A DNA stretch of 64,000 bases from Isosphaeraceae bacterium EP7. Lineage in GTDB: Bacteria > Planctomycetota > Planctomycetia > Isosphaerales > Isosphaeraceae. Of this stretch, positions 1-9,455 are shown one piece after another. The stretch covers positions 6,025,174 to 6,089,173 of the forward strand of contig CP151667.1 in assembly GCA_038400315.1 (NCBI GenBank). Direction: 5' to 3'. The notes under the pieces are model-generated. The model was not told where the DNA came from, made no database searches, and was given only the letters and a program-made list of their open reading frames with translations. Numbering within the stretch: position 1 is the first letter of the stretch; every line of letters begins with the position of its first letter. The position numbers and the translations under genes are program-made.

Positions 1-2800
1 CCTTGGGCCCGCCGAAGCCGTAATGACCGCCGGGGCGGATGAGGTTGATGGCCGAGGCCGGGGTCCAGTCCCCTTCTGAGGTCGGGACCGTCACCGACCC
101 GTCGGCGGCCAGGCCGATCCCGTCGGGGTTGCGGAACCCGGTCGCCAGGACCTCCACGGTGCGGCCATCGGCCGAGATGCGCAGGGCTCCTTGCTTGCTG
201 GACGCGGTGTAGAACCGCCCCGCCGCGTCGCGTTGAAGACCGCAGATGAAGTCGTGGCCCGAGGTCGACGTGAAGTAGGCGTTGCTCAGGCACTCGTAGA
301 AATCGGCTTCGCCGTCGTCATTCAGGTCGTGCAGCCGGGTGATCTGATCGCGGCCCAGGACGTGCGCCAGGCCGTCGACCACGATGAGGCCCAGAGGCTG
401 ATGAAGGCCCGTGGCGAACCGCCTCCAGCGGACCTCGCCGAGCGTGTCGTCCAGGCCGGAGACATGCCAGACGTCCCCCTGCATGGTGGTGATCAGGGCC
501 GTCCCATCGGGCAAGAAGTCGTGATCGCCGAAGAAGAGGGGCGCCTTCCAGGGGTTGTCGAACGGCGGCTTGATCGTGTCGATCGCGTAGGGCCGGGCTT
601 TGCCCAGTTCACCTTTGGTCGTCAGCACCTGCGGCCAGCGGGCGGGGCCGCCCGCCGTCAGGGCCTTCAACGGATGCGAGGCGGCGGGCCCGACGACCCG
701 CTTCAGCTCGCCCCCTTCGGCCCAAGGAGCGTCGAGATACTCCGTCTCGCCGAGCTTGTAGGAGAAGAGCACGCGATCGCCGTGGCGATAGAACCCCCGA
801 TAGGTGAACGGTCCCTGCGGCTTCTCGCCCCTCGGCATGGAGAGCGACTTCCCGTCCAGGGTCAGGCCGCCCAGGAATCCGTGACGGGTCGGGCTGAACT
901 TGACGAACCCACCGCTCCAGGTTGAGTCGTAAGTCAACGTCTCGGGGTTGAAGCAGGCGGCCAGCTCACCCTTCTCGCCGAGGCGGACGCAAATTCCCTT
1001 GGGAACGGTCAGGCCGTCCGCGCCGTAGAAGACCCCCGAGAGCACCCGCCCGAGGTCGGCGTCATTCCAGCGCCCGTCCTTCCAGGCTTCCTCATTCTGA
1101 TTGCCCCAGTGGCCGTCCTTGCCGCCGTCGAGACCCGGGAACGACGCGAGCAAGGGGGGCCTGTCGGCCTGCTGGGCGAAGAACTCCGCCTGCTTGGAAT
1201 AGAAGTCATAGAGCCGGCCGCGATTGACGGGAAGTGTGGAGTCGGGCCGAAGCTCGGGGTGAATCGGGGCCCGCTCGTAGGGAAATTCGGCGGGCCCGTG
1301 GCCGTGCTTCATCATCGCGGCGACCCGCGGATCGTTCGCCTTCCCCTGGTCCAGCAAGAACCGGATCAGGTCGCGTCTCTGGTCGGGCGGCAGGGCGGCG
1401 ACCAGGCCGTCGGGCATCAGGCTGCCGACCTCGCGCAGGTCCTCGATCTCGGCCTTGGCCAGCCGGACGTCGACGCCCGTCTTGGCGTCGCGCAAGACCA
1501 GCTCGGTTGCGGTCTCCTCGCGTCGATAACCCTGGATGACCCGGCCGTCGGCGGTGGCGACGACCGTGGCCGCGTAGCCTTCCTTCACCTCGCGGTTGGG
1601 CCAGAGGACCGCCCCGGCGATCTGCTCGGGCTTCAGGCAAGCCCCGACGGTCGTCAACGAGGGGCCAACCTCGCCACCAACCTCGCCCACCTTATGGCAA
1701 GTCTGGCAGCCATAGCGGGCATTCATGAAGACCAAGGCCCCGCGAGCCGCGTCGCCGTGCTCCTTGGCCTCGGCCACCAGCTTCGCAACGACCTCGGCCT
1801 CCTGCTCGGTCGTCGTCGAGGCCTGGCCGGGCGGCGGGGTGTAGGTCCTGGGCTTCGGCCGAGGGCCGGGCGGCGTCCCGTCGAGCTGTGGGACGAGCCA
1901 GTCGAGGCCGTCGAGGTTGTCCTTGAGGCGTTGCTCTGCGTCGTCCTGGGTATGGCCCAGGATGCCGATCGGCCCCGCATAGCCGCTGTCGACGATCGTC
2001 TGCATCAGCCCAAGGTCGAGCGACCCTTGCCCCAGCGGCAGGATCTTCTTGTCGTGCTTGTCCCCCTCGGGCTCCATCCCGTTGAGGTTCAAGGTCACCA
2101 GATAGGGCTTCAGCTTGGCCAGCTTGGCGGCGAACCCGTCGAGATGGTCATGCCCGTGATGCTGGTTGTAGACGATCCCGGCGTCGGCAAATCCCATCGC
2201 ACGCAGCCGTTCGACGATCACGATCTGATTCTCGGGCTCGCCGAACCAGCCGCCGTGGTTATAAAGCGCGATCGAGCAGCCGGCCTCCTTGGCCGCCGCG
2301 GCCAGCGGGGCAAGCTTCCCGACGGCGGCCTCGACCCGCCGCTCCTGCTCGGTCCCCGTCACGCGGTCGGCCCCGAAATCCAGGAGCACCCAGAGCCTGC
2401 TGCGAACCCCATTTCGCTTGAGAACGTCGAGGATGTTGCGGGTATCGGCGTTCAGCTCGCCGGAGGCCCAGAAGGCGTCGAGAGCGACCCCCCGACCCTT
2501 CAGCGCCGCGATCTCAGCATCGAAGGTGGGGACGTGCTCGGCACGCCAGTCATAGGCGAAGTGCTTGAACCCGAGCCTGGCCAGCATCTCCGCGCGGGCC
2601 TCGGGGCTGCGCTTCTGCGAGTCGAACGGCACGATGCACCAGGCAATCAGGTTCTCCCGGCCGAAGAGCCGCCTGATCTGATCGGCCCGTTCCGCCTTCG
2701 GATCGGCCGCCTTGGCCTCATTCAACCGGGCGGCCCCGCAAGCCAGCCCGCCTAGCGTCACCAGTCCGACCAGAAGCCGCGTCATCCTCGAACGAACCAT
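1..2800 (-). CDS. Secreted sugar-isomerase-like TIM barrel / cytochrome c / heme-dehydrogenase fusion (3' end outside window)
   Basis: Seen: an open frame of more than 930 codons read leftward and cut by the window edge. ATG at 2800, with a second in-frame ATG at 2785, is followed by a signal-like hydrophobic N-terminus (RLLVGLVTLGGLACG). Residues about 35-300 look like a sugar phosphate isomerase/epimerase TIM barrel (motifs such as NHGGWFGEPEN and YNQHHGHDHLDGF). A CQTCHK heme c site lies at about residue 365 (1691-1708). Further on are a PVC-type region I associate with DUF6797 (PQGPFTYRGFYRHGDRVLFS) and a dehydrogenase-like beta-propeller (GFRNPDGIGLAADGS) at the window edge. Family knowledge: such multidomain proteins are planctomycete/verrucomicrobial periplasmic oxidoreductases thought to act on carbohydrates. 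Substrate unknown. The long plus-strand frames antisense to it are shadows. Confidence 0.85.
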   Translation of the reverse strand, partial: MVRSRMTRLLVGLVTLGGLACGAARLNEAKAADPKAERADQIRRLFGRENLIAWCIVPFDSQKRSPEARAEMLARLGFKHFAYDWRAEHVPTFDAEIAALKGRGVALDAFWASGELNADTRNILDVLKRNGVRSRLWVLLDFGADRVTGTEQERRVEAAVGKLAPLAAAAKEAGCSIALYNHGGWFGEPENQIVIVERLRAMGFADAGIVYNQHHGHDHLDGFAAKLAKLKPYLVTLNLNGMEPEGDKHDKKILPLGQGSLDLGLMQTIVDSGYAGPIGILGHTQDDAEQRLKDNLDGLDWLVPQLDGTPPGPRPKPRTYTPPPGQASTTTEQEAEVVAKLVAEAKEHGDAARGALVFMNARYGCQTCHKVGEVGGEVGPSLTTVGACLKPEQIAGAVLWPNREVKEGYAATVVATADGRVIQGYRREETATELVLRDAKTGVDVRLAKAEIEDLREVGSLMPDGLVAALPPDQRRDLIRFLLDQGKANDPRVAAMMKHGHGPAEFPYERAPIHPELRPDSTLPVNRGRLYDFYSKQAEFFAQQADRPPLLASFPGLDGGKDGHWGNQNEEAWKDGRWNDADLGRVLSGVFYGADGLTVPKGICVRLGEKGELAACFNPETLTYDSTWSGGFVKFSPTRHGFLGGLTLDGKSLSMPRGEKPQGPFTYRGFYRHGDRVLFSYKLGETEYLDAPWAEGGELKRVVGPAASHPLKALTAGGPARWPQVLTTKGELGKARPYAIDTIKPPFDNPWKAPLFFGDHDFLPDGTALITTMQGDVWHVSGLDDTLGEVRWRRFATGLHQPLGLIVVDGLAHVLGRDQITRLHDLNDDGEADFYECLSNAYFTSTSGHDFICGLQRDAAGRFYTASSKQGALRISADGRTVEVLATGFRNPDGIGLAADGSVTVPTSEGDWTPASAINLIRPGGHYGFGGPK

Positions 2801-3120
2801 TCGAATGGCCCCCGCAAGACCGAAACCCAGCGAAACTCGCACGCTCATTCGCACCGTGCGGCGATCGGGGGGCTTCCGGCCCCGCGTCACCGCGACCGCG
2901 CCTTCGCGGCAAAACATCCCAGGAAGGCGACCCCTCGCCCCTCCCTCGACGGCATCCATCATCCGGCCTCCGAAGGCGACGGGCAAGCGAAAACGCCATC
3001 AGCCCGCGGTGTTGCGACACGGCCAGCCCCCTTCTCGACGCCCGATCTCGGGAACTCCTTTGGCGGTGGCAGTTGACAGGTGCGGCAAGCCTGGTATTCT
3101 TGGACTCGACTGACGCAGAT
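2801..3120. other. Intergenic leader between the cytochrome fusion gene and tRNA-Pro
   Basis: About 320 bases with no frame I would call a gene. It should hold the promoter of the leftward fusion gene and that of the tRNA. No clear -35/-10 pair, repeat or terminator was recognised. Confidence 0.5.
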
Positions 3121-3197
<77 letters not shown>

Positions 3198-3204
3198 GAT
3201 CTTC

Positions 3205-3244
3205 AAAATGAGCCCTTCGACGTAATCGTCGAAGGGCTCATTTT
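3205..3244. terminator. Perfect 18-bp hairpin behind tRNA-Pro, probably bidirectional
   Basis: The arm 3205-3222 pairs perfectly with 3227-3244 around the loop TAAT. The stem starts with AAAA and ends with TTTT, so it can end transcripts from the tRNA (rightward) and from the leftward gene ending at 3375. Confidence 0.85.
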
Positions 3245-3374
3245 GTTGAATCACTGGACTCCTTGCGGCACGAGCAGCGTTTCCTGCCGCTGGGGTTCCG
3301 ATGGGCACCCTCTCTGGCTCCGGTTGGTCGGCCCCGACGCCGCCCGTCACGTCCGCGTGGCCGAGGAGTGGAAT

Positions 3375-4919
3375 TCATCTCCTCAGGTCACGCACGCCGC
3401 CCTTCAAACCGTGCAGCATCCGCACGTCATCGGCGTTCAGTGCCCGGTTGAAAACGGCGAGGTCGTCCATCTGGCCCACATAGGATGCGCCGAGGACCAA
3501 CAAGACCTGCGCGGGATCCCAGGCGAAGGTCAGATCCCAGTTCTCGATTGCGCCCTGCGCCTTGCCGTTCAGGTAGAGCCGACCGACCTGCGGTTTGCTC
3601 TTGTCATTGACGTTCTCAAGCGTGAAAACCACGTGTGTCCATGTGTCGCGAGAGAAGGACGCCTTTGCGACCTGGACCATCGGCCGCTTCTCGAACGGGA
3701 TGTCGGCCCACTGGACGTTGGTCGGGTTCCAGATCTGAAACAGCGGGCGGATCGCGTAGCGGAAATAGCGGGGCGTCTCGTCCTTCGACCATTCCAGGAA
3801 AATGTAGCCCTTCTTGCTGTCATCGCCGACGATTTGCACGGGGTCGCAGTAGCCGGGTTCCAGATCGAGGTCGGGGTTCAGACGCAGCCAGACGGAAACG
3901 GTCGCATTCCAACCTTTGTCGTTGTAGCCGAGGACGCCAGAGTCTTTGAAGGCCGGGCGGAACTCATTCTTCTTCGTGAAGATTAAGCCGCCGCCAAAGC
4001 GACCCGCTTCGGGCGAGAGTCGGACTTCAGCCGTGGGCGCGGCGGCCAGCAGATTCTTGCCCTGCTGGACATAGCACGTTTTGTCGCCGCGTGCGAAGTC
4101 TGCGTCCAACCCGTTGTCGAACGACGCGTGCAATGTGAGGGCTCGGGAGAGGCTCGCTTTCGTTTCCGCCTCGGCCGCGCGGAGGGTTTCCTTGGCTTCC
4201 TCGGCGCCGATCTCGCGGACGAAGATGTTCCGCCAGCGGATTTCGCCGCCGTGCGTCTGCAACATGATCGGCCCCCTGGCGGGGAGCGGTCGCGTGCGGT
4301 CCGCGTAGTTCTCCATCACGGCGCCGTCGACCACGAGCTTGTCGTTCAACCAGACCCATGTTCGGTCATTAATTTGTCGGATCCGAAACCGATTCCACTC
4401 GCCGAACGGGCGGTCGGCCAGCACGAGCGGATCGCGTCCTGTTGCTCCCGGGGTGTTATTGAACAGGCCGCCGGAGCCGAGATGCGGCTTGCGGGTGGGC
4501 ACCTTCGGATCGAAGACTTGATTCCAGTCCCAGATTTGCACCTGGGGCGTGCCTCGCAGGTAGATGCCGCTGTCGGCATTCGGCACCGTCTTGTAGTCGA
4601 TCAGCAACTCGAGATCGCCGAACTCCTCGTCGGTCGTCGCATATGGGCCATGACCGTCGTTGATCAGTTCGCCGTCGGCCACGGACCAGTTCTTCGGGAA
4701 ATCGGCGCGTTGCTGCGTCAGGTTGGCTTCCTTCTTCTCGCCCGTCAGATCGCCGACGGAGTGGGGGTTCAGGCCATGCCAGCCGGCGAGATCTCGGCCA
4801 TTGAAGATGGCGCGGAAACCTTCGGGGGGGCTCGGCTCCGCGGCGCGGCCTTCGGCCACCAGCGCGAGCCCGATCATGGCGACGCTCAAAAACCAGGTAC
4901 GCTTGAGAAGAGTTCCCAT
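3375..4919 (-). CDS. Secreted DUF1080 (3-keto-disaccharide hydrolase-like) protein with C-terminal LamG-like domain
   Basis: 514 aa from ATG 4919, chosen because GGAG lies 7 nt upstream. An upstream in-frame ATG at 4955 lacks this. A signal peptide (LSVAMIGLALVAEGRAA) precedes a DUF1080 jelly-roll at about residues 30-230 (GFRAIFNGRDLAGWHG; TVPNADSGIYLRG; FGEWNRFRI; NDKLVVDGAV; GPIMLQTHGGEIRWRNIFVREI). A second beta-sandwich of concanavalin/LamG type covers about 270-500 (HASFDNGLDADFARGD; WTHVVFTLENVN; YVGQMDDLAVFNRAL). Family knowledge: DUF1080 proteins include 3-keto-glycoside hydrolases and are strongly expanded in planctomycetes. Monocistronic by spacing. Role inferred: periplasmic or extracellular glycan binding or cleavage. 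Confidence 0.88.
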   Translation of the reverse strand: MGTLLKRTWFLSVAMIGLALVAEGRAAEPSPPEGFRAIFNGRDLAGWHGLNPHSVGDLTGEKKEANLTQQRADFPKNWSVADGELINDGHGPYATTDEEFGDLELLIDYKTVPNADSGIYLRGTPQVQIWDWNQVFDPKVPTRKPHLGSGGLFNNTPGATGRDPLVLADRPFGEWNRFRIRQINDRTWVWLNDKLVVDGAVMENYADRTRPLPARGPIMLQTHGGEIRWRNIFVREIGAEEAKETLRAAEAETKASLSRALTLHASFDNGLDADFARGDKTCYVQQGKNLLAAAPTAEVRLSPEAGRFGGGLIFTKKNEFRPAFKDSGVLGYNDKGWNATVSVWLRLNPDLDLEPGYCDPVQIVGDDSKKGYIFLEWSKDETPRYFRYAIRPLFQIWNPTNVQWADIPFEKRPMVQVAKASFSRDTWTHVVFTLENVNDKSKPQVGRLYLNGKAQGAIENWDLTFAWDPAQVLLVLGASYVGQMDDLAVFNRALNADDVRMLHGLKGGVRDLRR

Positions 4920-5339
4920 CGTATTGCTCCGATGCATCGTCGTTGCGCGTCGCAAAAGCCGGTCTCTCGCGGGCCACTTTCAGCAGGCGAGTACTGTATC
5001 AAACAATTCGCGGCGGGGTGTAATCCGGGGTTCGATGGCGCCATCGCTCGAAAATGATGGCGCCTAGGCGACTGAGGGATCGGGAGTAACCCGCCCTGTC
5101 GAGGCCCCTTCGCCCGGCGTGACTTCCCCCTGTCGTTCCCTTTGCCGCGGCGCCCGAGGGTGGGCCGTGTCCGGCGGTCGGATTCTCCGCGAACACGCCC
5201 GGCCCGTTTCGACCGGGTCGCATCGTCGAGTCTCGATTGAGTGGATTGGCGGTCCCGCCCGGCCGGGAGTATCCTTCTAGGAATCCACCTCCCGTCCTGG
5301 GGGGTGCCTTCGCTTCAAGGACCGGCGGGACTCCACACC
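4920..5339. other. Divergent intergenic region between the DUF1080 and FG-GAP genes
   Basis: About 420 bases with no supported gene. It must carry promoters for both divergent genes. An inverted repeat (5037-5045 with 5056-5064) sits in the middle and overlaps a 14-bp palindrome at 5033-5046. It could be an operator or a hairpin; nothing identifies which. Confidence 0.5.
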
Positions 5340-6569
5340 ATGAGCGTGCGAAACTGGGCTGCCATCCTCGGCGCATCGACGATTCTCCTCACCACAGCCA
5401 ACGCCGCGGAACCGGCGGCGGGCGGGCGTCTCTCCTGGAAGAAGACGACGGTCGAGGGCAAGTTCCGCTCCGAGGGCGTCGCGGTCGCCGACGTCAACAA
5501 GGACGGCAAGAACGACATCCTCATCGGCGACTCGTGGTACGAGGCCCCGGCCTGGAACAAGCACGAGATCCGCAAGCCGGGCGAGTATGGCGACGGCTTG
5601 CAGAGCTACAGCGATTGCATGGCCGCCTGGGCCGACGACGTCAACCACGACGGATGGGCCGACCAGATCGTGGTCGGCTTCCCGGGCAAACCCGCCTACT
5701 GGTACGAGAACCCCAAGGGCAAGCCGGGCCACTGGTCCCGGCATGAGATCTGGCACAGCGCCTGCAACGAGACGCCGCTCTACACCGACCTCCTCGGCGA
5801 CGGCCGCCGCGTGCTCGTGATGGGCTTCCAGCCCGCAGGCAAGGAAAACGAGGGGCAGATGGCCTGGTTCGCCCCGACAAGCGACCCGACCCAGCTCTGG
5901 GAGATGCACGCCATCAGCGAGCCCAGCGCCAACGGCAAGGAGATTCCCGGCACCTTCAAGTACGCGCACGGGCTCGGCGTGGGCGATCTCAACGGCGACG
6001 GCCGCAAGGACGTGACCTGCACCGCCGGCTGGTGGGAGCAGCCCGAAGCAGCCCAAGACGCCAAGGCGGCCTGGACGTTCCACCCCGCCAAGCTCGGCGA
6101 CGCCGTGGCCGACATGATCCCCTACGACGTGACCGGCGACGGCAAGACCGACGTCATCGCCAGCTCGGCCCACAAGTTCGGCATCTGGGCCTTCGAGCAG
6201 GGAGCCGTCAAGGATGGCTCGCCCGAGTTCACCCGGCATGACCTCTTCCCCGAGCTGGTCTCCGAGACTCACGCCCTGATCGCCGCCGACATCGACGGTG
6301 ACGGCCTGAAGGATCTGGTCACGGGCAAGCGGTTCTGGTCGCACGGCAAGAGCGAGCCGGGCTCCGACAAGCCCGCCCGCCTCTACTGGTTCAAGGCCAC
6401 CAAGGGTCCCGACGGCAAAATCAGCTTCGAGCCGCGCGAGATCGACGACCAGAGCGGCATGGGCACGCAGTTCGAAGTTGTTGACTTCAACGGCGACGGG
6501 CTGCTCGACGTCGTCACCTCGAACAAGAAGGGCGTGTTCCTCCTCGAACAAGTGCGCAAGCCCGACTGA
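5340..6569 (+). CDS. Secreted FG-GAP/VCBS repeat protein
   Basis: 409 aa from ATG 5340, the codon just before a clear signal peptide (AAILGASTILLTTANA). An open frame extends 33 codons upstream but would bury the signal. Calcium-binding-type loops characteristic of FG-GAP/VCBS beta-propeller blades recur: DVNKDGKNDILIG, DVNHDGWADQIVVG, DLNGDGRKDVTC, DVTGDGKTDVIA, DIDGDGLKDLVTG and DFNGDGLLDVVTS. No separate catalytic domain is visible. Such proteins are abundant in planctomycetes and are extracellular; the ligand is unknown. It stands alone and is followed by a hairpin terminator. Confidence 0.88.
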   Translation: MSVRNWAAILGASTILLTTANAAEPAAGGRLSWKKTTVEGKFRSEGVAVADVNKDGKNDILIGDSWYEAPAWNKHEIRKPGEYGDGLQSYSDCMAAWADDVNHDGWADQIVVGFPGKPAYWYENPKGKPGHWSRHEIWHSACNETPLYTDLLGDGRRVLVMGFQPAGKENEGQMAWFAPTSDPTQLWEMHAISEPSANGKEIPGTFKYAHGLGVGDLNGDGRKDVTCTAGWWEQPEAAQDAKAAWTFHPAKLGDAVADMIPYDVTGDGKTDVIASSAHKFGIWAFEQGAVKDGSPEFTRHDLFPELVSETHALIAADIDGDGLKDLVTGKRFWSHGKSEPGSDKPARLYWFKATKGPDGKISFEPREIDDQSGMGTQFEVVDFNGDGLLDVVTSNKKGVFLLEQVRKPD

Positions 6570-6617
6570 CGACGATCCTGAGCAACAGTGAAGGGCGTGC
6601 AGGACTTCTGCTGTCAT

Positions 6618-6658
6618 GAAGAACGCCGATTGTCCCCCAGGGGCAAGCGGCGTTCTTC
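6618..6658 (+). terminator. Hairpin terminator after the FG-GAP gene
   Basis: The 11-base arm 6618-6628 (GAAGAACGCCG) is perfectly complementary to 6648-6658, with a 19-base loop and a T-rich stretch just after. It lies between convergent genes, so it may serve both. Confidence 0.7.
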
Positions 6659-6719
6659 CGTTTCGTTTGATGGGCTTCGTTCTCGGCATGTGCCATTCCG
6701 ATCCCGATGCGTCCGTGCC

Positions 6720-8120
6720 TCAATGGCCCAGTAACGCCGGCAGCGAAGGCGCCGCCAGGGCCAGAGTGAAGACTGCCGCGGTCTTGATCACCGTGATCGC
6801 GAAGATGTCCGGGTACGACTGCCGATGGGTCAGCCCCGTGATGGCCAGCAGCGTGATGACAGCCCCGTTATGCGGCAGCGTGTCCATTCCGCCTGAGGCC
6901 ATCGAGGCGATCCGGTGCAGCAACTCGGGGCTGATCCCCTGCGCCCGGGCGGCTTCCAGGTAGTGCTTGCCCATCACCTCCAGTGCGATCGACAGCCCCC
7001 CCGACGCCGAGCCCGTGATCCCAGCCAGGACATTGACGGCGACCGCCTCGGAGACGAGCACGTTGCGGCTGACGTCGAGGACCCATCCACGGACGACCCC
7101 GAAGCCCGGCAATGACTTGATGACCGTACCGAAGCCGACCTCCGAGGCCGTGTTGAAGATGGCCGGAAGTGCACCCGCCGTCGCCGCCGAGAGCGTGACC
7201 GAAACCTTGCCTCGCATCCGGCGGGCGTGCAGGCCCAGCGTGGCGACGATGCCCGCCGAGAGTGCGACGATCACGGCCCAGCTCGGCCCAGCGTCTCGGG
7301 GGTTGGTCGCGGGGAACTTCAGGCGGAGCGCCGACTCGGGATACCACGACTCGGTCGACCAGGACGTCCGGCTCAGAATGAAGTTGACGGCGAGCACGAG
7401 GACCAGAGGGAGGATCGCCGCGCCAAGCGAGGGGAGGTCTTCGGTCGAGCGGGCCTCGGGTTCGTTGAGATGCCCGGCGCCGTAACCCTCGCCGGCCGCG
7501 GCCGCCCGGGCCCGCCGCCGTTCCAGCCAGAAGAGGCCGCAGAGCAGCACGAGCATGCTGCCGCACAGGCCGACGGCGGGCGCCGCGTAGGCATCGGTCC
7601 CGAAGAACCGGGTGGGGATGATGTTCTGCACCTGCGGCGTGCCGGGCAGCGCATCCATCGTGAACGTGAAGGCCCCCAGGGCGATCGCCGCCGGCAGCAG
7701 TCGCTTGGGGATGCCCGCGTCGCGGAACATCGCCGCGCCGAGCGGGTAGACGGCGAACGCGACGACGAACAACGACACGCCGCCGTAGGTCAGGACGGCA
7801 CCGGCGAGCACCACCGCCGGGATCGCGTGGCGAGGGCCGAGCGCCCGGACCATCGAGCCGGCAATCGACGCGGCGCCGCCGCTGGCGTCCATCAGTTTGC
7901 CGAAGATGGCGCCCAGCAGGAAGAGTGGGAAGAAGGACCGGATGAAGCCGGCCACACCGGTCATGAACAGCTCGGTATAGCTGGGCAGCAGCGGCAGGCC
8001 GGACAGCGCCGCGGCCAGCAAGGCGCAGAGCGGCGCGAAGATGATGACCGGCAGGCCGCGATACGCCACGGCCATCAGCAGGCCCAAGGCCAGGACGATC
8101 GCTCCGACCTCCGTCACCAT
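6720..8120 (-). CDS. GntP-family permease (hydroxy/keto-acid importer of the catabolic block)
   Basis: 466 aa. ATG 8120 has GAGGAG 8-9 nt upstream; a GTG three codons earlier is less likely. The protein is almost wholly hydrophobic with about 12 membrane segments. Family signatures include FFPLFLLGAIFGKLMD, the proline-rich loop MDALPGTPQVQNIIPT, NVLAGITGSASGGLSIALE, and the C-terminal GGMDTLPHNGAVITLL. Family knowledge: GntP members are proton symporters for gluconate, and related members carry 3-hydroxybutyrate or short-chain acids next to CoA-transferase and thiolase genes. It is the last gene of the SDR-CoA-transferase-thiolase operon, about 180 bases behind the thiolase. Inferred substrate: a beta-hydroxy or keto acid. 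Inner membrane. Confidence 0.88.
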   Translation of the reverse strand: MVTEVGAIVLALGLLMAVAYRGLPVIIFAPLCALLAAALSGLPLLPSYTELFMTGVAGFIRSFFPLFLLGAIFGKLMDASGGAASIAGSMVRALGPRHAIPAVVLAGAVLTYGGVSLFVVAFAVYPLGAAMFRDAGIPKRLLPAAIALGAFTFTMDALPGTPQVQNIIPTRFFGTDAYAAPAVGLCGSMLVLLCGLFWLERRRARAAAAGEGYGAGHLNEPEARSTEDLPSLGAAILPLVLVLAVNFILSRTSWSTESWYPESALRLKFPATNPRDAGPSWAVIVALSAGIVATLGLHARRMRGKVSVTLSAATAGALPAIFNTASEVGFGTVIKSLPGFGVVRGWVLDVSRNVLVSEAVAVNVLAGITGSASGGLSIALEVMGKHYLEAARAQGISPELLHRIASMASGGMDTLPHNGAVITLLAITGLTHRQSYPDIFAITVIKTAAVFTLALAAPSLPALLGH

Positions 8121-8300
8121 GACTCGCACTCCTCGGGTTTGATCCGGGTCATCAGGGCTCGGTCAGGATGACCTTGACTGTGCACGTTGGGACCGGAATC
8201 CGACGCCACATTGCGCGATGGTCGGATCTCGTGCAACTCCCCCACCCGAAGCCGCGGTCCACGATGCCGCCGAGCAAACGATCGCATGCGAACATGAAGA

Positions 8301-9455
8301 TTAACCCCTGCTCCGCAGCAGGGCGGCGACGCCCATACCGCCACCGACGCAGAGGCTGACGGCCGCCTGTCGCGCCGAGCCTCGATGGATCTGATGGGCG
8401 GCGTGCACCACCAGCCTCGCGCCGCTGGCGCCAATCGGATGTCCGAGCGCGATCGCCCCGCCGCAACGGTTAACGACGTCGTCATCGACCGAAAGGTCTT
8501 GCAAACATGCGAGGATCTGCGATGCGAACGCCTCGTTGATCTCGATCGCATCGCAGTCATTTAGTCTGATGTGTTGCCGTTCGCAGAGCCGTCGCAGCGC
8601 GAAGACCGGCCCAAGGCCCATCTCCGCCGGTTCGCAGCCCACCAACGTCGAATCGATCCAGTCGCACAGAATCGGCCACGACTCGCGCTCCGCCAGCGCC
8701 CGATCGGCCAGGAGCACCATGGCCGCCCCGTCGTTGATGCCGCTCGAGTTCCCGGCCGTGACGGTCCCCGCCCCGTCGAAGGCGGCGTTCAATCGCGAAA
8801 GATCGTCCGTGGTCGTCCCCGGCCTGGGATGTTCGTCGGCATCCATCCCTTCCAGCGCGACCAGCTCATCAGCGAAGGCGCCGGAGGCCACCGCGGCGGC
8901 GTACCGCTGCTGACTCCGGGCCGCCCATTCATCCTGGCTGCGGCGGCTGATGCCGCGGGCCGAGGCCATCGCCTCCGCGAGCAGACCCATGTGGCGACCG
9001 TCGAACGCGTCCACAAGGCCGTCTCGCAGGATCGAGTCGATCAGCGACGCATCGCCGAACTTCAGGCCCTGCCGGACTCGCGGGACCAGGTAGGCCGCGC
9101 CCGACATCGACTCGGTCCCACCGCAGAGGATGGCCCCGGACTCCCCGCTCTGAATCGACTGGGCGGCCAGGCGGATCGCTTGCAGGCCCGATCCGCACAT
9201 CATGTTGACGGTGAACGCGGGGACTTCCGGCGGCAGCCCCAACCGGATGCCGACCTGCCGCGCGAGGTTCATCCCGTGACCGGCCCCCAGCACGTTTCCC
9301 AGGATCACCTGATCGATCTTCGACACGTCCAGATCACGGACGATCGGCCCGGCCGCCGCGCAAGCCAGGTCGACCGGTGAAAGGTTCTTGAGCTTCCCGA
9401 GGAAGCGTCCCAGGACCGTCCGATGCGCCGCGACGATGCAAACTCCGCCCATCAT
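8301..9455 (-). CDS. Acetyl-CoA C-acetyltransferase (thiolase)
   Basis: 384 aa from ATG 9455, whose A is also the last base of the TGA of the preceding CoA-transferase (TGATG overlap, implying translational coupling). The usual thiolase length is about 390. Catalytic features are visible: nucleophile Cys87 in NMMCGSGLQA, NEAFASQ, GGAIALGHPIGASGAR with the catalytic His, and the C-terminal CVGGGMG with the second Cys. Reaction: thiolytic cleavage of acetoacetyl-CoA (or a homologue) with CoA to acetyl-CoA; the reverse condensation is also possible. Context with a CoA-transferase and permease favours degradation. Confidence 0.93.
   Translation of the reverse strand: MMGGVCIVAAHRTVLGRFLGKLKNLSPVDLACAAAGPIVRDLDVSKIDQVILGNVLGAGHGMNLARQVGIRLGLPPEVPAFTVNMMCGSGLQAIRLAAQSIQSGESGAILCGGTESMSGAAYLVPRVRQGLKFGDASLIDSILRDGLVDAFDGRHMGLLAEAMASARGISRRSQDEWAARSQQRYAAAVASGAFADELVALEGMDADEHPRPGTTTDDLSRLNAAFDGAGTVTAGNSSGINDGAAMVLLADRALAERESWPILCDWIDSTLVGCEPAEMGLGPVFALRRLCERQHIRLNDCDAIEINEAFASQILACLQDLSVDDDVVNRCGGAIALGHPIGASGARLVVHAAHQIHRGSARQAAVSLCVGGGMGVAALLRSRG

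Noticed and set aside
1109-2755. Long plus-strand open frame (about 548 codons)
   Set aside because: Antisense to the cytochrome fusion gene; its translation lacks any domain and arises from GC-rich codon structure.
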